Assembly: GCA_027328825.1 (NCBI GenBank)
Contig: DAHWTK010000022.1
Span: forward strand, 1-18,882
Source: Nitrospirota bacterium
GTDB taxonomy: Bacteria; Nitrospirota; JACRHJ01
Direction of reading: 5' to 3'
Length of the DNA stretch: 18,882 nucleotides
Below, piece after piece: positions 5,913-12,097 of the stretch. The notes under the pieces are model-generated. The model did not search any database, was not told the origin of the DNA, and saw nothing but the letters and a program-made list of their open reading frames with translations. The first letter of the stretch is position 1. Each line of letters starts with the position of its first letter. The translations under genes were made by a program, and so were the position numbers.

Positions 5913-7406
5913 ATGAAATTGGCGTCAGCCTTTATGTCTTTATTTTTAATCATATTTTTATCCGTTGGCATTGCCCTGGCCGATGGAGCCGGCGGACAGG
6001 CTTCGGCCTACAGCGACCTGCTTGAAGTTCTTAAGGCCAAGGGCGTGCTCGACCAGCAGTCTTATGACAAGCTCAAAAAAAACGAGGCGGCATCCCCCGC
6101 GCCCGCAGCCGGCACGCTGGGGCTTCTCGACGTCCTTAAGAAAAAGGGCATAATCAGCGAGGAGGACTACAACAGAATATCTAAAGAAGCGGGGTCGGCG
6201 CCTGCCCAGGCCATCTCGAAAACGGCCCCCGCCCCCGTGCAGACAGCCCAAATATCGCCCGCGTCTTCGCCTGCCCCCGTTGCCGCGGAGCGGCCCTTGA
6301 ACGGTGCGCTTACGGACTTCGAGGACGGCTTTGCCCGGCTGACGGGGGACAAGGTAAGGCTGAAAATCGGCGCGCTCCTCCAGGCCGGCTGGCTCTACGA
6401 CGACTCCGGCATATCGGTGGGCAGCCCCCCGACCGGCCAGATATCCAATACCTCCGACAACACGTTCTTCGTCAGGCGCGCAAAGCTTTTCTTCGGAGGC
6501 AAGATATTCAAAAAGATAGGCTTCATGGTCTCCATGGATGGCACAACCAATCCGCTTCTCTCGGACGCATACGCCTATCTCGACTACATCCCCTATACGA
6601 GGGTAACGCTGGGCCAGTTCAAAACGCCGTTCTCGGTAGACCAGCTTCTGTCCATAGGGGCCATACCGACAATCAATCGTTCGCTCGTTACTAACATGAT
6701 TGTAAACCCGCAGCTGAGAGACGTCGGCGTCATGCTCTCCGGGGCATACCACATGAAGAACATGCCGTTCGGAGCCGGATACGCGACGGAGATTGTCAAC
6801 GGAAACGGCAAGAACAACGTGGACGACAACAACCAGAAAGACTGGGCCGGGCGCGCTTGGATAAACCCGTTCGTAGAAGGGCTTACCCTGGGCGGCTCCT
6901 GGTATACGGGCGACACGAGGGCCAAGGCCGGGACCGGCGACCATAACCACGACCACCAGAAATGGGGCGCGGACTTCGAGTATAATCCGGCGATGGTCAA
7001 GGGCCTCCGGACAATGGGCGAATTCGAGTGGGAGAGGAGATACTACGACAATTACGCCTCACATGACATCTTCAGCGGCGGCAAGGCTTTCGGGAAATAC
7101 GCCCACACCTTCGGGTATTACCTCGAAGCCTGGTACAGGGTGAACGGAATAAGCGGCCCGGCGAGCTTCCTGAACGCATTCGAGCCTGTAGTCCGCTACG
7201 ACTTCTTGGACGAGAACACGAGCGGCGTCGCCAACGACAGGGACAGGTGGACGTTCGGCGCCAACTACTACATCGACAGATACGTAAGGGTAATGGCCGA
7301 CTGGGAGGTCATCCACGCGGAGAGCGGCCTTGCGAAGGACTCGCTTGAGAAAATAGACTTAAGGAGCCATAACCTCTTCACGACGCTTTTACAGATAAAG
7401 TTCTAA
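5913..7406 (+). CDS. phosphate-selective-type porin (Porin_O_P family)
   Basis: A 497-residue outer-membrane beta-barrel porin of the OprO/OprP type. The signal peptide is about 1-23, ending in ALA. Residues 36-57 and 70-92 hold two copies of a short helical motif (LLEVLKAKGVLDQQSYDKL, then LLDVLKKKGIISEEDYNRI) separated by an Ala/Pro linker, and a longer Ala/Pro linker follows. The barrel starts near 140, with family-like stretches such as FVRRAKLFFGGKIF, LGQFKTPFS and RDVGVML, and ends in F (LLQIKF), as outer-membrane proteins usually do. The substrate cannot be told from sequence; phosphate or other anions are likely for the family. ATG 5913 follows GGGAGGGG (5898-5905); an ATG at 5880 has no ribosome-binding site. 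The gene stands alone between two terminators. Confidence 0.9.
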   Translation: MKLASAFMSLFLIIFLSVGIALADGAGGQASAYSDLLEVLKAKGVLDQQSYDKLKKNEAASPAPAAGTLGLLDVLKKKGIISEEDYNRISKEAGSAPAQAISKTAPAPVQTAQISPASSPAPVAAERPLNGALTDFEDGFARLTGDKVRLKIGALLQAGWLYDDSGISVGSPPTGQISNTSDNTFFVRRAKLFFGGKIFKKIGFMVSMDGTTNPLLSDAYAYLDYIPYTRVTLGQFKTPFSVDQLLSIGAIPTINRSLVTNMIVNPQLRDVGVMLSGAYHMKNMPFGAGYATEIVNGNGKNNVDDNNQKDWAGRAWINPFVEGLTLGGSWYTGDTRAKAGTGDHNHDHQKWGADFEYNPAMVKGLRTMGEFEWERRYYDNYASHDIFSGGKAFGKYAHTFGYYLEAWYRVNGISGPASFLNAFEPVVRYDFLDENTSGVANDRDRWTFGANYYIDRYVRVMADWEVIHAESGLAKDSLEKIDLRSHNLFTTLLQIKF

Positions 7407-7435
7407 GGCCGGATTTCTTTACCGGGGATATGCAG

Positions 7436-7466
7436 GGGCCGACCATTGCGTCGGCCCTTATTTTTC
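7436..7466 (+). terminator. intrinsic terminator after the porin gene
   Basis: GGGCCGAC (7436-7443) pairs perfectly with GTCGGCCC (7450-7457) around a six-base loop, followed by TTATTTTT. Confidence 0.88.
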
Positions 7467-7484
7467 TCCGTAGTTTTTCAGCCC

Positions 7485-7513
7485 TTGACCTGAGGCGATA
7501 AAAAATATATTAT
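7485..7513 (+). promoter_or_regulatory. promoter giving a leaderless transcript for the gene at 7522
   Basis: TTGACC (7485-7490), a 17-base spacer, TATTAT (7508-7513). Transcription should start around 7519-7522, at or next to the ATG. Confidence 0.65.
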
Positions 7514-7521
7514 TAGTAACT

Positions 7522-7779
7522 ATGCCTCTCGCCGACAGGGTCATAATTCTCGTTGCAGTCGCTTTCCTGTCCAACCTCCCGCTGGGCTATCTGAGGCGCG
7601 GGGTAAGGAAATTCTCGTTCCTCTGGTTCGTCTACATCCACGCGTCCATACCGTTTCTTATTCTGCTAAGGATCGGCATGGGCATATCCCTCTGGTATAT
7701 CCCGTTTTCCATAGCATTCGCGGTTACGGGCCAGATAATAGGCGCTCGGATTAAGACGATTCCGACGGAGAAGGACTGA
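7522..7779 (+). CDS. small conserved-looking membrane protein, function unknown
   Basis: An 85-residue protein I cannot assign to a named family. It is strongly hydrophobic: likely membrane segments at about 5-20, 34-50 and 55-73, with a basic loop GYLRRGVRKFSF between the first two. The tail is short and polar (TIPTEKD). It has no ribosome-binding site, and the promoter -10 box is eight bases upstream, so translation probably begins on a leaderless mRNA. Its stop overlaps the next ATG (TGATG), so the two small genes form a unit. GC content and codon use look like the neighbours. A genuine gene is likely; function unknown. Confidence 0.75.
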   Translation: MPLADRVIILVAVAFLSNLPLGYLRRGVRKFSFLWFVYIHASIPFLILLRIGMGISLWYIPFSIAFAVTGQIIGARIKTIPTEKD

Positions 7780-8060
7780 TGGCCGAAGATTTCCTGAAAG
7801 GGAAAAACCTTGAGGCGGTGGCCAAGGATATCGCGGAGGGATTTGTATTTGTAAACCCTATATATCTCAAGAAATTCGACCACGAGACCCTGAAAAAGCT
7901 CATGGCGGGCCTGCAGAAGGTAATGGTGCTTATCAGGAACGAGAAGTTCCCATCCGGGGACGTGGACGCCATAAAACGCAGAAATATGCGGCTCTCTCGT
8001 CTGAATAACGCGGAGACGGTGATAAAATATTTCGCAAAAGAGAGAAAATGGCCGCTTTAA
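7779..8060 (+). CDS. small soluble protein of unknown function
   Basis: A 93-residue protein with no signal peptide or membrane segment and no family I recognise. It is mostly charged and helical in appearance; notable stretches are FVFVNPIYLKKF (22-33) and RRNMRLSRLNNAETVIKYF near 67-85. The ATG overlaps the stop of the preceding membrane-protein gene, and GGAGAAGG just upstream supplies a good ribosome-binding site. It is therefore probably co-produced with that membrane protein, perhaps as a cytosolic partner (inference). No clear terminator follows; a new promoter for cpoB begins about 30 bases later. Confidence 0.75.
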   Translation: MAEDFLKGKNLEAVAKDIAEGFVFVNPIYLKKFDHETLKKLMAGLQKVMVLIRNEKFPSGDVDAIKRRNMRLSRLNNAETVIKYFAKERKWPL

Positions 8061-8092
8061 AAATTAAAGAGATTTAAGAAACCCCTTTTTTC

Positions 8093-8122
8093 TTGACAAC
8101 TTACTTTGGTTTAAGCTATCTA
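8093..8122 (+). promoter_or_regulatory. promoter of the cpoB operon
   Basis: TTGACA (8093-8098), an 18-base spacer, TATCTA (8117-8122). The -35 box is perfect, the -10 box moderate. A strong AAGGAGG (8147-8153) follows before the ATG at 8162. Confidence 0.6.
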
Positions 8123-8161
8123 TTAACATTGTCCGACATTCTTATCAAGGAGGCGCCGTAG

Positions 8162-8941
8162 ATGAAGATTGCCCGCAAAAAGGCGGCCCGCGCTTTTATC
8201 GGGCTATTGATTCTGGCCCCGGCATTTCTCCTGACGGGCTGTTTTGCAACCCAACAGGACCTTGAGCCTATGCAGAGCGACATAATGGTCCTGGAGAAGC
8301 AGTTCTCGGAGGTGCAGAAGCAGGTCGCAAAGGCAAAATATGCCGAAGATGGTGAAAATACGCCGGATAAGCTTAAAGAGACGGACAGCCGCCTCTCCGC
8401 TCTTGAAACGCGCATGAATTCCCTTGAGGCGCAAATCAGGGAATTGAAAGAGAACCAGGCGCCGCTTGCTCCCCAGCCGATACCCCCTGAATCCGGCTCC
8501 GCTGCCCCCGCCTCACCCGTAGCTCCGGCCCCTGAGGCCCCCAAGCCGACTAAAGGCATGGTTGCGGCGCAGGACACCTTCAACCAGGCTATGGATTTAT
8601 ATTCCGCGGGAAACTACGACAATGCCACTGCCGCATTCTCCGCATTTCTCCAGAATTATCCCACGGACAGCCTGGCCGACGACGCCAGGTTCATGCTGGG
8701 AGAAATAGCTTTCGCCCGGAAAGATTATGCCGGGGCCGTGAAGGAATACCAGAAGGTCGTGGACGAATACCCGCTCGCGGACAGGGTGCCGGACGCGCTT
8801 TTCAAGGAAGGCATAGCGTACCGGATGATGGGCAACCAGGACAAGGCCAGCGAGAGCTTTAACCGAGTGATGGACAACTATCCTTACAGCGATGCGGCTA
8901 AAAAGGCGCACCAGGAGCTTGATAAACTGAAGGGCAAATAA
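8162..8941 (+). CDS. cpoB: CpoB/YbgF-like Tol-Pal-associated lipoprotein
   Basis: A 259-residue periplasmic protein of the CpoB (YbgF) type, which in E. coli links the Tol-Pal machine with peptidoglycan synthesis during division. The signal ends in a lipobox LLTGC with Cys27, so this version should be a lipoprotein, unlike the soluble E. coli protein. An N-terminal coiled coil (about 31-104) is followed by a Pro/Ala-rich linker (about 105-135) and three TPR-like repeats (about 139-257: FNQAMDLYSAGNYDNATAAF, ARFMLGEIAFARKDYAGAV, ALFKEGIAYRMMGNQDKA). AAGGAGG (8147-8153) fixes the start. The usual tolB/pal neighbours are absent here; a LysM protein gene follows 14 bases later. Confidence 0.85.
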   Translation: MKIARKKAARAFIGLLILAPAFLLTGCFATQQDLEPMQSDIMVLEKQFSEVQKQVAKAKYAEDGENTPDKLKETDSRLSALETRMNSLEAQIRELKENQAPLAPQPIPPESGSAAPASPVAPAPEAPKPTKGMVAAQDTFNQAMDLYSAGNYDNATAAFSAFLQNYPTDSLADDARFMLGEIAFARKDYAGAVKEYQKVVDEYPLADRVPDALFKEGIAYRMMGNQDKASESFNRVMDNYPYSDAAKKAHQELDKLKGK

Positions 8942-8955
8942 GCGAGGAGAGCGTT

Positions 8956-10173
8956 ATGAAAAATAGACTCCTGCCGGTTATATTTTTATTGGCGTTGTTC
9001 TTTCCATTATCCACCGCGTCAGCCGCGACCAGCCCGGGTGTGCGGTCATTCGGCGCCCAGACGTCGGTTTCTGGCGGGCGGGCGTTAGGCGCTCAGACGT
9101 CGGTATCGGGTAGCCGCCGGTCGTTCGGTATTCAGACGTCGGTGCTGGGTGTGCCCTGGACGGGTAGGTATAAAATTGTGAAAGGGGATACCCTCTGGGA
9201 TATATCCAAGGTCCGGCTCTCTGACCCCTTCGCCTGGCCCAGGATATGGAAGAAGAACCAGTTCATACATAATCCGAACCTCATATATCCAGGACAGGTC
9301 ATCAAGCTTCCGCAGGGAGTATCGATAGCCCCGCGCGTCAAGGTGGTGAAAAAAGAGGAGGTTCCTGCTCCCCCGGTGGAGGAGCGCGAGACCGGGCCGT
9401 TTGTCAGCAAGGGCACTACGCTTATGACCAGGCCCCATGTCACGGAAGGTAAAATAATTACAATCCCGCCGCCGCAGACAAAACAGCCGGTAGCTAACGA
9501 AGAGACCGTGCTGGAGGCTGGTTTTGTCGACGAAGGCGGTATCCGAACGCGCACCATAGAGGGAAGCCCGGTGCCGCAGTCGCTATACGGCCTTTTTGAC
9601 GAGCTTTACGTCAAAACGGACGGAGTGAAGGCAGGCGACCGGTTCATAATAGGAAGATACGCGGGGGAGGTAAAAGACCCCGGCACCGGAGACACCATTG
9701 GCAAAATGGTAAAGGTATTGGGCGTTCTGAAAATTGAAGGTCAGAAAGACGGGTTTATGTTGGGCAGCATAACAAAGGCGTTCACAGACATAAAAATCTC
9801 AGACAGGCTCTTTCCGTACCGGGAGCCGGTTATCGTCTACGAGCCTGTCCCGGCGAACCCGAAGGCGTACGGGGTTTCCGGCTATATCGTCGCGTTAAGG
9901 GACAACATGAAAGACGTTTCCCAGGCGGATATAGTATTTATCGACAGGGGCGCAAAGGACGGCGTCCGGCCAGGAGACACCTTCCTCGTAGAGCGCCCGG
10001 GCGGCTATGCAAATAAAGAACTCCCGATTGAACGTCCAGTCCCGCTTCCGGACGTAAAGACCGGGCTTATACAGGTTGTATCCGTCAGTGCGCATACCGC
10101 CGCGGCCAAGGTCGTGAGCTCTGACGGGCCGCTCAAGACGGGCTACGGCATATACTATTCAAGGCCGAAATAA
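8956..10173 (+). CDS. LysM-domain envelope protein with N-terminal short repeats
   Basis: A 405-residue exported protein. The signal peptide is about 1-23 (ending SASA). Residues 31-65 carry three copies of a 12-13-residue repeat around FGAQTSVSG. A LysM peptidoglycan-binding module follows at about 72-120 (IVKGDTLWDIS, WKKNQFIHNPNLIYPGQVI). The remaining 280 residues contain beta-rich segments with repeated patterns such as VKAGDRFIIGR and VRPGDTFLVER, without a family name I can give. It probably binds the cell wall in the periplasm; similar LysM proteins often precede dprA in Deltaproteobacteria (from memory). AGGAG (8945-8949) supports the start. It follows cpoB by 14 bases and ends one base before dprA. 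Confidence 0.85.
   Translation: MKNRLLPVIFLLALFFPLSTASAATSPGVRSFGAQTSVSGGRALGAQTSVSGSRRSFGIQTSVLGVPWTGRYKIVKGDTLWDISKVRLSDPFAWPRIWKKNQFIHNPNLIYPGQVIKLPQGVSIAPRVKVVKKEEVPAPPVEERETGPFVSKGTTLMTRPHVTEGKIITIPPPQTKQPVANEETVLEAGFVDEGGIRTRTIEGSPVPQSLYGLFDELYVKTDGVKAGDRFIIGRYAGEVKDPGTGDTIGKMVKVLGVLKIEGQKDGFMLGSITKAFTDIKISDRLFPYREPVIVYEPVPANPKAYGVSGYIVALRDNMKDVSQADIVFIDRGAKDGVRPGDTFLVERPGGYANKELPIERPVPLPDVKTGLIQVVSVSAHTAAAKVVSSDGPLKTGYGIYYSRPK
9046..9150 (+). repeat. three in-frame tandem repeats in the LysM gene
   Basis: Three consecutive units of 36, 39 and 30 or more bases encode SFGAQTSVSGGR, ALGAQTSVSGSRR and SFGIQTSVLG. The core CAGACGTCGGT is identical at DNA level in all three. Third-position differences elsewhere suggest the duplication is not brand new. 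Confidence 0.85.
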
Positions 10174-10174
10174 T

Positions 10175-11392
10175 TTGGCTATACGGGAGCGGGTTATTTC
10201 GGGAGGCGCGCAAACCGGGGAGCATAAAAGCCCCGAAGCTGAGACTGCGGGCGGTAATGCTGATCCCTGGAAACCGACGGACCCCGTTCCCTGGATTGCC
10301 CTGAACTCCGCAGACGGCGTCGGGAAGGTCTTATATAAAAGACTGTTACTGCGCTTCGGAAGTCCGGAAAAGGTCTTTGCGGCCAGGGACGGCGAGCTTG
10401 CCCAGGTCGAAGGAATGGGGGCAAGGGCGCTTCGGGGTATAAAAGGCTTCAATGGCTGGGATAAGGCCGAAAATGAGGCGGAAAAGGCCCGCGCACTTGG
10501 GGCCGAGATTATCACGTTTACAGACCCTCGCTATCCGCAAAACCTGAAGGAGATACACGACCCGCCCCCATATCTGTATGTCCGGGGCGAGCTTAACGCG
10601 GGGGACAAGATCTCCGTGGCCATGGTGGGTTCCAGAAATGCCTCCCACTACGGCCTCAGCGAGACGAGAAGAATAGCCGCCGAGTTGTCCGCAAAGGGGA
10701 TTACGGTGGTTTCCGGCGGGGCGCGCGGAATAGACACGGAGGCCCACAGGGGCGCGCTCTCCGGCGGAGGCAGGACAATAGCCGTCCTCGGCTGCGGTAT
10801 AGACATAACCTACCCGCGCGAGAACGGAGAGCTTTTTAAAAAAATCGCCACGTCAGGCGCGGTAGTCACGGAATATCCGGTCGGCACACCCCCGGACAAG
10901 ACAAATTTCCCGCCCAGGAACCGCATAATCAGCGGGATTTCACTCGGTGTAATAGTCATGGAAGCGGCGAAGGACTCCGGCTCCCTTATAACGGCGGCAT
11001 ACTCTGTCGAGCAGAACCGCGAGGTATACGCCCTGCCGGGGAACGTAAGCGCAGACAACTCCAGAGGCGTCAACAGCCTGATAAAAAAAGGCGCCAAGCT
11101 TATCGAGGGGCCGGGAGACGTGCTTGAAGACCTCTTTCCTTACATGAAGGGATACCTGAAGGACCTGGCCCTTGACTACGGCGATGCGCCTGAAAGGCCC
11201 GCCGTCATGCCGCAGCTCGCGCCAGACGAGGCGGCGGTCTACGGCAATGTCTCGCTTGAACCGGTGCATGTTGATGTTATTGCTGAGAAAACAGGCTTCC
11301 CCGTATCCAGGATTTTATCCCTGCTCCTCGACATGGAACTCAAGGGGCTTGTAAGGCAAATTTCCGGGATGAAATACATAAAAGAGATTTAG
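10175..11392 (+). CDS. dprA: DNA-processing protein DprA (Smf)
   Basis: DprA binds single-stranded DNA and loads RecA during natural transformation; it is also kept in species not known to be competent. The 405-residue protein has an N-terminal helical part (about 40-95) and a Rossmann-like core with VAMVGSRNASHYG (148-160), VVSGGARGIDTEAHRGAL (178-195), IAVLGCGID (202-210), FPPRNRIISG (245-254) and a C-terminal winged-helix-like domain (about 335-405). No ATG precedes the conserved region; TTG 10175 is the only usual start, with a weak AAGG about 11 bases upstream, so translation may rely on coupling to the LysM gene ending one base before. The first ~37 residues look non-conserved. The gene order dprA-smg also occurs in E. 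coli. Confidence 0.94.
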   Translation: MAIRERVISGGAQTGEHKSPEAETAGGNADPWKPTDPVPWIALNSADGVGKVLYKRLLLRFGSPEKVFAARDGELAQVEGMGARALRGIKGFNGWDKAENEAEKARALGAEIITFTDPRYPQNLKEIHDPPPYLYVRGELNAGDKISVAMVGSRNASHYGLSETRRIAAELSAKGITVVSGGARGIDTEAHRGALSGGGRTIAVLGCGIDITYPRENGELFKKIATSGAVVTEYPVGTPPDKTNFPPRNRIISGISLGVIVMEAAKDSGSLITAAYSVEQNREVYALPGNVSADNSRGVNSLIKKGAKLIEGPGDVLEDLFPYMKGYLKDLALDYGDAPERPAVMPQLAPDEAAVYGNVSLEPVHVDVIAEKTGFPVSRILSLLLDMELKGLVRQISGMKYIKEI

Positions 11393-11395
11393 CCC

Positions 11396-11424
11396 TTTAC
11401 GAGGACAAGACGCTGTGGTAAAAT
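11396..11424 (+). promoter_or_regulatory. possible promoter before smg
   Basis: TTTACG (11396-11401), 17-base spacer, TAAAAT (11419-11424), just after the dprA stop. Leader to the smg ATG is about 75 bases. No terminator is visible between dprA and smg, so co-transcription is also possible. Confidence 0.4.
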
Positions 11425-11505
11425 CGGATAAACTGAAACGCCTTATCCCGCAACGCTAAGAGAATTCCCGGTGATTTAAGTTTATAACAGGTTTTTTCGA
11501 GGGCA

Positions 11506-11979
11506 ATGAAAGAAGACTTTCTTGATATAGTCGCAGTAATAGTCCGGCAAATGGCCGAGGAAGATTCGACGGTTCCCAGGGACAAAAGCATCATCGAGGG
11601 CCTGCTGGACGACGGATACGACCTCATGGACATCGACGACGCCCTGTCCTGGTTCGAAAGCCTCGGAACAATGGCGGAAGAGATGGACGGGGTCGAGTTC
11701 TGGCCGGGCTTCAGGGGATTTCGGGTCCAGGCCCGATGGGAGAAGGAGTCCATGTCCCCGCAGGCGTATGACTACCTTATGCATCTTAACCGCTCCGGGG
11801 TGGTGGACGACTCCTTCCGGGAGGCCATAATCGACAAAATCCTTGACCTGAAGCTCTCGGATTTCGGCGTCGAGCAGATGAAGGCGCTCCTTGGGCTGGT
11901 GCTCTACTCCCAGGGCAAATTCCTGCCGGATTCTGCCGCCGCAAACACGGAACACAACCTGAAAGGACTGCTCAACTGA
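11506..11979 (+). CDS. smg: Smg family protein (DUF494)
   Basis: A 157-residue cytosolic protein of the DUF494/Smg family, whose biochemical role is unknown. Family features seen: the start KEDFLDIVAVIVRQM, the IIEGLLDDGYDLMDIDDAL segment (about 29-47), an internal YDYLMHLNRSGVVDDSFREA (about 88-107), and the ending VLYSQGKFLP before a variable tail. Length is normal. GAGGG just before ATG 11506 is an acceptable ribosome-binding site. Its place between dprA and topA matches many Proteobacteria and supports the call; in E. coli smg also lies next to dprA and a topA-like zinc-finger gene. Confidence 0.9.
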   Translation: MKEDFLDIVAVIVRQMAEEDSTVPRDKSIIEGLLDDGYDLMDIDDALSWFESLGTMAEEMDGVEFWPGFRGFRVQARWEKESMSPQAYDYLMHLNRSGVVDDSFREAIIDKILDLKLSDFGVEQMKALLGLVLYSQGKFLPDSAAANTEHNLKGLLN

Positions 11980-12010
11980 CCGGGGCGGATGCGCGGGATT
12001 GCAAACAGCC

Positions 12011-12070
12011 TTGACCGCGTTTTTAAAAGATTTTTTATAACTGGGGCGCCTGACGACGCCCTTTGTTGTT
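12011..12070 (+). promoter_or_regulatory. topA leader: possible promoter followed by hairpin and T-rich tract
   Basis: TTGACC (12011-12016), 17-base spacer, TTTATA (12034-12039) or the overlapping TATAAC (12036-12041). Directly after the predicted start, GGGCG (12044-12048) can pair with CGCCC (12057-12061), followed by TTTGTTGTTTTT. The stem is short, so this may be a weak terminator of smg or an attenuator in the topA leader. Confidence 0.35.
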
Positions 12071-12097
12071 TTTATATTGAGAGGAACCTGATTATAA

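Noticed and set aside
5958..6956. 332-codon minus-strand open frame inside the porin gene
   Set aside because: Long stop-free shadow caused by GC-rich codons; the plus-strand porin has clear family motifs and signals.
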